This document shows, in pieces, positions 1-6,554 of a stretch of 7,258 bases of DNA. This stretch comes from Microbacteriaceae bacterium. GTDB taxonomy: Bacteria; Actinomycetota; Actinomycetes; Actinomycetales; Microbacteriaceae. The position numbers and the translations under genes were made by a program. Position 1 is the first letter of the stretch. Each line of letters begins with the position of its first letter. The stretch is taken from the NCBI GenBank assembly GCA_025463615.1, contig JAODAU010000020.1, positions 1-7,258 of the forward strand, written 5' to 3'. The notes below the pieces were generated by a model. The model saw only the letters and a program-made list of their open reading frames with translations, was not told the origin of the DNA and searched no databases.

Positions 1-33
1 GGGCCGCCTTCGCTATTACCCGCCGGGATATCG

Positions 34-71
34 TCTAGAGGCCCTTGAGCGACAGCTCAAGAGGGGCTAGA
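34..71. promoter_or_regulatory. Inverted repeat upstream of hicA, candidate HicB operator
   Basis: A perfect 7-bp inverted repeat, CTTGAGC (44-50) and GCTCAAG (55-61), is separated by GACA. Around the same centre (52.5) a second pair of arms, TCTAG (34-38) and CTAGA (67-71), also matches, giving a 38-bp imperfect dyad with 13 of 19 positions paired. It covers the proposed -35 box and the first part of the -10 box of hicA. HicB antitoxins with a C-terminal DNA-binding domain commonly repress their own operon at such palindromes, so an operator is the favoured reading. A terminator of a gene to the left is possible but no T-run follows the hairpin on the + strand. Function is inferred. Confidence 0.5.
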
Positions 72-73
72 TT
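45..73 (+). promoter_or_regulatory. Probable leaderless promoter of hicAB
   Basis: TTGAGC (45-50, four of six matches to the -35 consensus) and TAGATT (68-73, four of six to TATAAT and a match to the actinobacterial TANNNT) are separated by exactly 17 bp. The predicted transcription start, about 7 bases after the -10 box, falls on or next to the GTG at 80. This suggests that the hicA mRNA has no 5' leader, a common arrangement in actinobacteria, and agrees with the lack of a well-placed ribosome binding site. Start-site mapping would settle it. Confidence 0.5.
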
Positions 74-79
74 GGATGA

Positions 80-289
80 GTGCCGAAGCCGCAGAAATAT
101 CGCGACGTCGTGAAGTTCATCAAGAGCCAAGGCTGGGTCCTGCTCCGGCAGGGCAAGGGAAGCCATGAACTGTGGGGGCTTCCGGATGAATCTCAGAAGG
201 AGTCGATCCCAAAACACGGGGAGGTCAGCGCGGGCATCATCGGCCAATTGATCAGGAAGCTGCCGACATACCCGCAGAGTTGGCGATGA
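80..289 (+). CDS. hicA: HicA-family type II toxin (mRNA interferase)
   Basis: This 69-residue protein is a HicA-type toxin. The family has a small double-stranded-RNA-binding fold and cleaves mRNA in the cytoplasm, stopping translation until neutralised by HicB. Diagnostic parts are the N-terminal helix (YRDVVKFIKSQGWVLLRQ, about residues 7-24), the GKGSHELW motif with the expected catalytic histidine at H29, and the later IPKHGEVSAGIIGQLIRK segment typical of the family C-terminal half. Length is normal (families run about 55-85 residues). The start is GTG at 80; an in-frame TGA at 77-79 lies directly before it, so no longer version is possible. It is followed by hicB, in the usual toxin-first order. 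GC is about 59%, lower than the genes to the right, which fits acquisition by transfer. Confidence in the family is high; activity is inferred. Confidence 0.9.
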   Translation: MPKPQKYRDVVKFIKSQGWVLLRQGKGSHELWGLPDESQKESIPKHGEVSAGIIGQLIRKLPTYPQSWR

Positions 290-684
290 CGGAAGTGATG
301 CACATGAATTCACGCAAGCGGTATTCCGCGACGGCAACCCGCGACGGGCGCTGGTGGTCCGTTCGGGTCGACAACCCGGACACGGTGGGCCAGGCTCGAA
401 GGCTGGACGAGGTCGAAGAGGTCGCTCGCGAGGTGATCGGGCTGTGGTTCGACGTGAGCCCGGACAGCTTCGATGTGGACGTCACGATCGAGATTCCGGA
501 ACCCGCACGCGCGGCGTGGGTCGAATCCGCGACAAGGGAGCAGCACGCACGCAGCGAGGAGGCGGCGGCCGCAGTGCTCCGTCGCGAGGCGGTTCACACG
601 TTGCGGGAATCGGGGCTGACGCTCGCGGAGACGAGTCGGGTTCTCGGCATCTCGCCGCAGCGCGTCCACCAGCTCGATCGCTAG
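286..684 (+). CDS. hicB: HicB-family antitoxin with C-terminal helix-turn-helix
   Basis: Partner antitoxin of the upstream HicA. From the ATG at 286, which overlaps the hicA stop in an ATGA, it is 132 residues. A second start at 304 gives 126 residues, has GGAAG at 291-295 eight bases upstream, and begins closer to the usual HicB fold (RYSATATRDGRWWSV); 304 may be the real start. Numbered from 304, residues 6-63 form the degraded RNase H-like HicB fold that covers the toxin, including the helix LDEVEEVAREVIGLWF. The canonical PDLPGC motif is replaced by NPDTVGQ. Residues about 70-95 look like an Ala/Glu-rich helical linker. Residues 99-125 (LTLAETSRVLGISPQRVHQL) are a helix-turn-helix, probably for autorepression at the dyad upstream of hicA. 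It ends 27 bases before the convergent glycosidase gene. Confidence 0.87.
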   Translation: MTEVMHMNSRKRYSATATRDGRWWSVRVDNPDTVGQARRLDEVEEVAREVIGLWFDVSPDSFDVDVTIEIPEPARAAWVESATREQHARSEEAAAAVLRREAVHTLRESGLTLAETSRVLGISPQRVHQLDR

Positions 685-711
685 ACGACGACGTCCTGCC
701 CACCACTGGCG
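685..711. other. Short convergent gap between hicB and the glycosidase operon
   Basis: Twenty-seven bases separate two convergent stop codons. I see no convincing intrinsic terminator: there is no GC-rich hairpin followed by a T-run in either direction. A 5-bp stem, GCCCG/CGGGC (723-737), lies just inside the end of the neighbouring gene but also lacks a T-run. How transcription is stopped between the two convergent units is not evident. Confidence 0.6.
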
Positions 712-1914
712 CTACGGCAGCAGCCCGTCCAGCGGGCGGCGGGTGAGCAGCACGATCGCGGCGTAGGTCCAGCCGTGGAGGGTGATGGTGCCGTAGCGGC
801 TGTTCGGCAGCACGAGCGACCCGTCGACGACGTTGTACTTCTCGTAGGTCTCGCCGGTCTCGTCGTAGTTGCGCTGGATGGTCGCGAGCAGCCGATCCGC
901 GATGAGCGAGGCCTCCGCGGTGTACCCGTAGCGGTCGAGCCCCCAGCACGCCACGATGTGCAGCGGCGGCCAGCCGGCGGGGTAGGTCCACTGCAGGTCT
1001 TCGTACTCCAGGGCGAACCGCGCGGGATCCGGACGAGAGTCCTCCGTGCACAGCAGGCCGTGGTCGCGCAGCAATTCGCCGAGCCCCGCCGCCATCCGCG
1101 CCGCCTGCTCCGGCGTCGCGATGCCCGCCCAGAGCGCCCAGTACGAGGTCGCGCCGAGCACGCTCACGTGCTGCCCGCGCACGTAGTCGTAGTCGAGGTA
1201 CTGGCCGCGCTCCTCGCTCCAGCAGTGGCGGCGCACCAGCTCGGCCCGGGCATCCGCCTCGGCCACGAACTCGGAGCCGTCGAGCCTGAGAAGCCCGGCC
1301 AGCGAGGCCAGCGTGCGCGCGTAGACGACGAGCGCGGCGTTGGTCATCACCGGGTTCGTGTGCGTGACATCCCCGTCGAACTGCGTGGTCCAGTCGAGCC
1401 CGGTCTCGGCCTCTGCCGAGAGCCGCGGGTCGAGGGTGGGGTCGCCGAGGTCGCGGTTCGTCACCAGCCCGGTGGGTGTCGCATGGTGGTCGGCGAGCCA
1501 GTACTCGCGGTACTCGCGCACGAGCAGCGGGTACGCGCGGGCCAGGAGTTCGCGGTCATCCGTCGCCCGGATGTAGCGCAGGATGCTGTCGGGGAACAGC
1601 GGCGTCTGCGACCGGGTCGAGAGCGGCTCCTCGTTGCCGTTGGGCATGTAGCCGAACCGCTCCACGAGGTAGAGGTAGTTCTCGATGTTGCCGCGCACCA
1701 GGTCGAGCCGGTCGTGCACCATGAGCGCCAGGTTCGAGAAGTAGGTGTCCCAGCTGAACATCGTCGTGTACCAGTCCGGCGAGGTCGGCGCTGCGCCGGC
1801 GACCCACGGATGCGGCAGGTCGATCGACTTCACCGCCAGCCGCCGCGGGTCGTCGCTCCGCACCACGTCGTGGTCCCAGTTCGCCCGGATCAGCTCGTCC
1901 AGCCGCTCCATCAT
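712..1914 (-). CDS. Short trehalase-like glycoside hydrolase (GH37/GH63, clan GH-G)
   Basis: This 400-residue cytoplasmic enzyme, last in the operon, is related to alpha,alpha-trehalase, an (alpha/alpha)6-barrel inverting glycosidase. Family motifs in order are FSWDTYF (53-59), GYMPNGNEE..TRSQTPLF (88-107, the trehalase PNGN...RSQ block), AETGLDW (168-174, D174 aligning with the trehalase catalytic acid), LQWTYPAGWPP (307-317, trehalase signature 2) and YEKYN (357-361, E358 as likely base). It is shorter than trehalases (about 540-560 residues). The first signature has lost PGGRF, signature 2 has T for D, and the Arg-rich loop before the catalytic acid is compressed, so trehalose is probably not the substrate. 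Short GH63 enzymes such as glucosylglycerate or mannosylglycerate hydrolases are an alternative relative. Start: ATG at 1914 overlaps the GH43 stop (ATGA), with GGAGGG seven bases upstream; a second ATG follows at 1911. Fold confidence is good, substrate unknown. Confidence 0.82.
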   Translation of the reverse strand: MMERLDELIRANWDHDVVRSDDPRRLAVKSIDLPHPWVAGAAPTSPDWYTTMFSWDTYFSNLALMVHDRLDLVRGNIENYLYLVERFGYMPNGNEEPLSTRSQTPLFPDSILRYIRATDDRELLARAYPLLVREYREYWLADHHATPTGLVTNRDLGDPTLDPRLSAEAETGLDWTTQFDGDVTHTNPVMTNAALVVYARTLASLAGLLRLDGSEFVAEADARAELVRRHCWSEERGQYLDYDYVRGQHVSVLGATSYWALWAGIATPEQAARMAAGLGELLRDHGLLCTEDSRPDPARFALEYEDLQWTYPAGWPPLHIVACWGLDRYGYTAEASLIADRLLATIQRNYDETGETYEKYNVVDGSLVLPNSRYGTITLHGWTYAAIVLLTRRPLDGLLP

Positions 1915-3350
1915 TCGTTCGCCCTCCGGATGTTCGTGAACGTGACCTCGTCGTCGTCGCCGCCGGCGAGAAGGAAGCGGCACCCCACGAACCCCTCCGC
2001 GGACTCGGCCGAGAGAAGCCGCGCCCGACCGCGCCCCACCTCGACGCCGTCCACGGTGAACACATAGTGCTCCGCGGATGCCGCGATCGCGAGCCGGTGC
2101 GCGCCCGGGGTCACCGCGACCCGTTCGCGAACGGTGAGGTCGTCGACCGTTCGCGCGAAGACGGCCACGTCGCCGGAGACGGCGAGCGTGTACGCGTGGA
2201 ACGGGTCGCTGAGCACCCCGATGCCGGTGCCGCCGGGCGCCGCGTCCGGGATCGTCGCCTCGAACAGCTGGGCGTCCTCGGTCTGCGGCAGCAACACCCG
2301 CGCCCGAGGCGGCACCACGATCGTGTCGTGCCACTCGAGCCGCAGCCCGGGCGGGGGCTCGCCGACCGTGCTCCAGCCGAGCGTCAGCAGCGAGTCGGGC
2401 GGCGGGGCGGATGCCGCGGCCGGCAGTTGCCGATCCACCGTCACGCTCAGCTCGGTGGTCCCCTCGCGCCCGACCACCGGCCAGCCGTCGACCCACTCGA
2501 CCGGCAGCAGGAACGTCTCGCGCCCGAGGTTGTGGTGGTACACGAACCCGCCCTGCGCCTCGTGGCGGGTGCCGAGCGCGACCGCCCACCAGGAGCCGTC
2601 GGCGGCTTCGACGAGGTCGGCGTGCCCCAGCGTCTGGATCGGATGCCCCACCCGGTGCCGGTGCGTGATCACCGGGTTGTGCGGCGCGGGCTCGAACGGC
2701 CCCCAGGGTGACCGGCTGCGCGCGACCGTCTGCATGTGGCCCTTCCACGTGCTGCCCTCGGCGCTGAACAGGTAGTACCAGTCGCCCACGCGGTAGAGGT
2801 GCGGGCCCTCTATGTCGTTGGAGCTGAAGCCGCCCCAGCCGGGCGTCAGCTCGCGCAGCGGCCCGAGTTCGCCCGTCTCGATGTCGAGCTCGGCCTGCAC
2901 GACCGGCCCGAGGCGGCCGTCCGGCAGCGGGTCGAGCGTGCGGCGCGTGTAGTACCAGGTGCCCTCGTCGTACAGGAGCGAGGGGTCGAAGGCGTCGGTG
3001 TCGAGCCAGAGCGCGTCCGACCAGTCGCCGGCGGGATCCGTGGTTCGCACGATGAAGTTGCCCTGGCCCTCGGCCACGTTCGTGCACGCGACGTAGAAGG
3101 TGCCGTCGGAGTAGCGCAGCGTCGGGGCGTAGAGCATCACCTCGCCGGGAAGCCCGTCGCGGCGGTACTGCGACGGGCGCGTGACCGCGGCGCCCACGAT
3201 CCGCCAGTGCACGAGGTCGGTCGAGTGGCTGATCACGATGCCGGGCAGGTACTCCATCGTCGAGTTCGCGAGGTAATAGTCGTCGCCCACGCGCACGATC
3301 GACGGGTCGGGCGCGATCCCGCGGATCACCGGGTTGGAGTAGGTGGCCAT
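1911..3350 (-). CDS. GH43 beta-xylosidase / alpha-L-arabinofuranosidase with C-terminal beta-sandwich
   Basis: This 479-residue inverting glycosidase belongs to family GH43. Residues about 5-295 make the five-bladed beta-propeller, and the three catalytic carboxylates are recognisable: general base D15 in IAPDPS, pKa-modulating D122 in DAFDPSLLY and general acid E181 in SSNDIEGPHLY. H243 in TLGHADLVE matches the conserved histidine near the propeller centre. Residues about 325-475 resemble the concanavalin A-like C-terminal domain found in beta-xylosidase-type GH43 members, which completes the active-site pocket and favours exo-cleavage of short chains. No signal peptide is visible (start MATYSNPVIRG), so it should act in the cytoplasm. 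It begins one base after the rhamnosidase stop (TGACATG) with only GGTGA nine bases upstream, which suggests coupling, and overlaps the next gene by ATGA. Xylose and arabinose specificities cannot be separated from sequence alone. Confidence 0.9.
   Translation of the reverse strand: MATYSNPVIRGIAPDPSIVRVGDDYYLANSTMEYLPGIVISHSTDLVHWRIVGAAVTRPSQYRRDGLPGEVMLYAPTLRYSDGTFYVACTNVAEGQGNFIVRTTDPAGDWSDALWLDTDAFDPSLLYDEGTWYYTRRTLDPLPDGRLGPVVQAELDIETGELGPLRELTPGWGGFSSNDIEGPHLYRVGDWYYLFSAEGSTWKGHMQTVARSRSPWGPFEPAPHNPVITHRHRVGHPIQTLGHADLVEAADGSWWAVALGTRHEAQGGFVYHHNLGRETFLLPVEWVDGWPVVGREGTTELSVTVDRQLPAAASAPPPDSLLTLGWSTVGEPPPGLRLEWHDTIVVPPRARVLLPQTEDAQLFEATIPDAAPGGTGIGVLSDPFHAYTLAVSGDVAVFARTVDDLTVRERVAVTPGAHRLAIAASAEHYVFTVDGVEVGRGRARLLSAESAEGFVGCRFLLAGGDDDEVTFTNIRRANE
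1922..1927 (-). promoter_or_regulatory. Ribosome binding site of the trehalase-like gene
   Basis: On the - strand GGAGGG lies seven bases before the ATG at 1914 and ten before the second ATG at 1911, inside the last codons of the GH43 gene. It is the strongest Shine-Dalgarno sequence in the operon and favours the first ATG, the one overlapping the GH43 stop. It suggests that the last gene can load ribosomes on its own as well as by coupling. Confidence 0.7.
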
Positions 3351-3351
3351 G

Positions 3352-6300
3352 TCAGTAGGTCACCGGCCCGTTGCTCCAGCCGATGCGGCCCAGGCGGTAG
3401 GTGAACCGCCGCGGCTCGGGCGGCAGGGGCAGCGGCGGGCCGAACGCGAGGTCCGGTTCATCCGTCCAGCGGATGCCGACCGCCACCTCCACCACGCTGC
3501 TGCGACCCGGCCACGCGCTCACCTCGACCGTGGCGCGGTTCCACGCGATCGGCAGCGGACGCGCGACGCCCTCGATGGACGTCCCATCGCTCGACGTCAG
3601 CCGCACGAATACCCGCACGGCCCGGCCCACGATGGCCGCGTTGTCGGTGTCGAAGTGTGCGTAGACGAAGGATGCCGCCCCCAGGTCGAGCGGGCCGGCC
3701 TGCCGCAGCGTGACCACGTCATCCACCCCCGCGACGAAGTCGGGGATCGCCACGTCGAGCGTGGGCGCCGGGATCGGCTCGTGGTAGACCGGCGTGCAGA
3801 CGCGATCGGTGTGGTCGACGGTGATCGTCGTGTCGCCGCGCGGCTCCCAGGTCTCGAGCACGCCGTCGGAGAGCCAGAGCTCGCCCCGCGGCTCGCGGAT
3901 CGGATCCGGGCGTCGCGCCTCGGTGAGTGCGGCCACGACGGTGTCGCCCTCGACCGCGTGCACGCCGGGGCCGAGCTCGACGGTCTCGCCGCCGGGGATG
4001 CGCACCTCGGCCGCGGACCCGACCGGCACGGTCACCTCGGCCGAGAACCGGCCCCCGTCGACCCGCCACGACGCGCGGATCGTGCCGCGCGGCGTCTCGC
4101 GCGTGAACGACGCGTTGCCCACCTCGGCGGTGAGCCGCGGCTCGATCGCGAACCGGCGGAACCCGGGCTCGAGCGCGCGAAGCCCGGCGACATCCCTCCA
4201 CACCCAGGCCGCGAACGGCGCGCCGAGGCCGATGTGGTCGAGGGATGCCACGCCCACGTTCTCGTCGTCGATCCACCAGGTCTCCCAGAAGGTTCCCGGC
4301 CCGTCGACGAGCATCGAGCCGATGCCGGGCTGCTCGCGCTGGCGCACGGCGGCGAGCAGGGCGGATCCGCCGTCCGCGTCGGCGAGGGCGCGCACCACGG
4401 CCTTCGTCGCGGCGAACCCGCTCGAGAGGCGGTCGCCGCGGGCATGCACGTCGGCGCGGAGGCGGTCGCGGAGGCCCGCGACATCCGAGTCCCGCGCGAG
4501 GCCGGCGACCAGCGCGGTCGCGGAGGATCCCTGCGAGTCGTTGCCCCAGGTGCCCTCGACGGAGTCGCGCAGCCTGCGCCGCGCGGCCTCCACGACGGTG
4601 ACTGCCTGCGCTCGCCGGGTCGCGGCGGCGCGCACGTTGCCGGTCGCCTCTTCGAGGTCGGCGAGGGCGCGCAGCGAGACGACCACCGCTCCGGTCTGCA
4701 GCACCACCGGCGGCGTCTGCACCGGCGCGAGCCAGTCTGCCCCGAAGCTGATGTCGGCCTTCCGCACGATTCCGTTGACGAGCGAGCCCAGCTGCCACTC
4801 GGCCCAGCGACGCATCGCCGGCAGCATCGGCTCGATGCGCCAGGCGTCGCCGGTGGCCCACCAGGTCTGCCAGGGCAGCTCGGTCATGGCCGAGCCCCAC
4901 ACCGGGTCGGCCGGCTGGGCGCCGAACTCGCCGTGCAGCTGCGGAGCGATGCCGGGGATGCCGCCCCTCGCGTCGGCCTCGAGGGCCACGTCGACGAGCC
5001 AGTTGCGGTAGACCCCGGTGAGGTCGAGGTGCGCGAGGGCGGCCTCGGCCGAGACCGAGGCATCCCCGGTCCAGCCGCCCTGCTCGCGGGTGGGGCAGTC
5101 CTCGGGCAGGCCGTGGGTGTTGTTGAGCTGGGTGCGAACGGCGTAGTCGACGATCGCGTCGAGCTCGGGCACCGCGGTGCTGAGCGTGCCGGTGCGCTCC
5201 ACGTCGGAGTGGGTGACCCGCGCGGAGACGCTCACCTCGGCGCCCTCCGGCAGGCCCGCGACCTCCACGTAGCGGAAGCCGTTGACCCCGAACCACGGGC
5301 TGGCCACTGCGGGCTCTCCCGCGCTCACGACCGCGAAGACCTGGCGGCCGCGGTCGCGGTCGTCGGGCAGGCGGATGTTGGTGGTGTCGACCCTGCCGTC
5401 CGCGCTCAGTTTCTCGCCCTGGGTCGACGTCACGCGGCATCCGGCGGGCAGGGCGCCCAGGTGCAGCACAACCCGGCCTGCCACGTTCTCGCCGAGGTCG
5501 AAGACGCGCACGCCCTCGGCGGGGGTGCCGATGTGTTCGCCGGTCAGCGACCGCACCGCGCGCACCGGCGGCCCGGCGTTCGGCACGACCACCGCGGGGG
5601 AGCGCGGCGTCGCGTCCGCGGGGGTCATCAGCACGGGCGTCGACTCCGCTTCACGCCCGCGCAGGTCGTGCTCCTCGAGGTAGAAGGGGTCGTCGGTGGT
5701 GACCTCGGTGGGCGAGGTGATCCACTCGGCGGAGCCGCCGATCACCCGCGTCTTTCCGTTCGCGAGCGTGATGCGCAGCTCCACAAGCAGCCGCGGCCGG
5801 TCGAGCACGAGCCGGTAGTGGCCGAGCGAGCCGATGGCGGTGAGGGCGAACGGCTCGGCGGTGATGAGGTCGGTCACGTCGTAGGTGCGCGAGGTGGCGC
5901 GGGCGAGCGCCGAATCGGTCGGGCCGAGCTCGCCGTCGTTCACCACGGTGTCGCCGATGAGCAGCCGGGTGGGCCCCCAGCCCGCGATCGACAGGCGTGC
6001 GGATGCCACGCCCACGGCCCCGGCAACGGTGACGGTCGCCGCGTGCGTGGCCGGCGGGCTCATCCACTCGGCCTCCCAGTCGGCCAGCTCGTAGGCCGCG
6101 CTCTCGATCGCGGCCGGCTCGGACCAGTCCGAGAGCTCGCCGTTCTCGTCGCGGGTGAGCACGCTCCAGAAGTAGCGCGTGTGCGGCGGGATCGGCGCGG
6201 CCTCCCAGGCGAGGCCGCTGTTCTGCTCCGACTCGACGAGGCCGCTGTCCCAGACATCCGGCATCGCGCCCGGGTCGCCGGTCGTCGACACCGCGATGCG

Positions 6301-6465
6301 GTACGCGGTCTGGCGCTGGCCGTCGCGCACGAGCGGCACGACCCAGGCGAGGCGCGGGCGCGGGACCGTGATCACGTTGACGACGCGGTCGCCGGGCCCG
6401 GACTGCTCGCGGCCGTCGGCGCGCAGTCGCACCGGCGCGGGGGAGGGGGTGACGTCGTGCGCCAT
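3352..6465 (-). CDS. GH78 alpha-L-rhamnosidase
   Basis: This 1037-residue first gene of the operon encodes an inverting alpha-L-rhamnosidase, releasing terminal rhamnose from glycosides or oligosaccharides. Domains by motif: an N-terminal fibronectin-like segment (about 28-125, PRLAWVVP...VWDSGLVES), a Bac_rhamnosid_N-like beta-sandwich (about 150-300, with TYDVTDLI and FYLEEHDLRG), a concanavalin-like region (about 310-420, FDLGENVAGRV), the (alpha/alpha)6 barrel (about 430-765) and a C-terminal beta-domain (about 766-845). The active-site stretch DCPTREQGGWTGD (456-468) supplies the probable general acid E461, and GTFWETW (724-730) the probable general base E728. Residues about 850-1037 are an extra tail beyond the usual end. 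No signal peptide follows the ATG at 6465, which has GGAAAGG eight bases upstream. The frame stays open to 7149, but that stretch crosses the operator and the divergent gene and is not coding. Confidence 0.93.
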   Translation of the reverse strand: MAHDVTPSPAPVRLRADGREQSGPGDRVVNVITVPRPRLAWVVPLVRDGQRQTAYRIAVSTTGDPGAMPDVWDSGLVESEQNSGLAWEAAPIPPHTRYFWSVLTRDENGELSDWSEPAAIESAAYELADWEAEWMSPPATHAATVTVAGAVGVASARLSIAGWGPTRLLIGDTVVNDGELGPTDSALARATSRTYDVTDLITAEPFALTAIGSLGHYRLVLDRPRLLVELRITLANGKTRVIGGSAEWITSPTEVTTDDPFYLEEHDLRGREAESTPVLMTPADATPRSPAVVVPNAGPPVRAVRSLTGEHIGTPAEGVRVFDLGENVAGRVVLHLGALPAGCRVTSTQGEKLSADGRVDTTNIRLPDDRDRGRQVFAVVSAGEPAVASPWFGVNGFRYVEVAGLPEGAEVSVSARVTHSDVERTGTLSTAVPELDAIVDYAVRTQLNNTHGLPEDCPTREQGGWTGDASVSAEAALAHLDLTGVYRNWLVDVALEADARGGIPGIAPQLHGEFGAQPADPVWGSAMTELPWQTWWATGDAWRIEPMLPAMRRWAEWQLGSLVNGIVRKADISFGADWLAPVQTPPVVLQTGAVVVSLRALADLEEATGNVRAAATRRAQAVTVVEAARRRLRDSVEGTWGNDSQGSSATALVAGLARDSDVAGLRDRLRADVHARGDRLSSGFAATKAVVRALADADGGSALLAAVRQREQPGIGSMLVDGPGTFWETWWIDDENVGVASLDHIGLGAPFAAWVWRDVAGLRALEPGFRRFAIEPRLTAEVGNASFTRETPRGTIRASWRVDGGRFSAEVTVPVGSAAEVRIPGGETVELGPGVHAVEGDTVVAALTEARRPDPIREPRGELWLSDGVLETWEPRGDTTITVDHTDRVCTPVYHEPIPAPTLDVAIPDFVAGVDDVVTLRQAGPLDLGAASFVYAHFDTDNAAIVGRAVRVFVRLTSSDGTSIEGVARPLPIAWNRATVEVSAWPGRSSVVEVAVGIRWTDEPDLAFGPPLPLPPEPRRFTYRLGRIGWSNGPVTY

Positions 6466-6473
6466 GCGGCTGA

Positions 6474-6480
6474 CCTTTCC
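6474..6480 (-). promoter_or_regulatory. Ribosome binding site of the rhamnosidase gene
   Basis: GGAAAGG on the - strand lies eight bases before the ATG at 6465. It decides the start of the rhamnosidase, whose reading frame remains open for about 680 bases further upstream. The protein downstream of this ATG begins its recognisable N-terminal domain within about 30 residues. Confidence 0.7.
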
Positions 6481-6540
6481 ACGATGAAAGCTTGAGCGCC
6501 AGCGGCAAGCCTGACATGCTCGAACCGGCTGGGACGCGAA

Positions 6541-6554
6541 CTGAAACGTATCAG
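6541..6554. promoter_or_regulatory. LacI-family-like operator
   Basis: CTGAAACGTATCAG is a 14-bp palindrome with one mismatched pair, centred on CG. The core TGAAACGTATCA differs by one base from TGAAACGTTTCA, a typical LacI/GalR-family operator pattern in sugar regulons. It covers the proposed -10 box of the glycosidase operon, so a bound repressor would block transcription until a sugar inducer releases it. The regulator gene is not in the window. Confidence 0.62.

Noticed and set aside
35..337. A 100-residue open frame on the - strand opposite hicA
   Set aside because: It overlaps a well-recognised HicA gene in antisense, crosses its promoter and shows no domain.
723..737. GCCCG/CGGGC hairpin near the end of the trehalase-like gene as a terminator
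   Set aside because: Only five base pairs, inside the coding region, with no T-run after it in either direction.
775..2067. A 430-residue open frame on the + strand opposite the trehalase-like gene
   Set aside because: Low-complexity Arg/Val/Glu-rich translation with no family motifs; the opposite strand encodes the recognisable enzyme.
712..3087. Extension of the trehalase-like protein to 791 residues on the - strand
   Set aside because: The added N-terminal part is an Arg/Ala-rich out-of-frame reading of the GH43 gene. The ATG at 1914 has GGAGGG and overlaps the GH43 stop.
3343..6495. A 1050-residue open frame on the + strand opposite the rhamnosidase gene
   Set aside because: The translation is Arg/His/Gly/Pro-rich with no recognisable domain, and it is the expected stop-poor shadow of a high-GC gene. 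The - strand frame carries complete GH78 motifs.
6490..6510. GCTTG/CAAGC inverted repeat in the glycosidase leader as a riboswitch or attenuator
   Set aside because: Five pairs with a long loop and no conserved motif; chance is a sufficient explanation.
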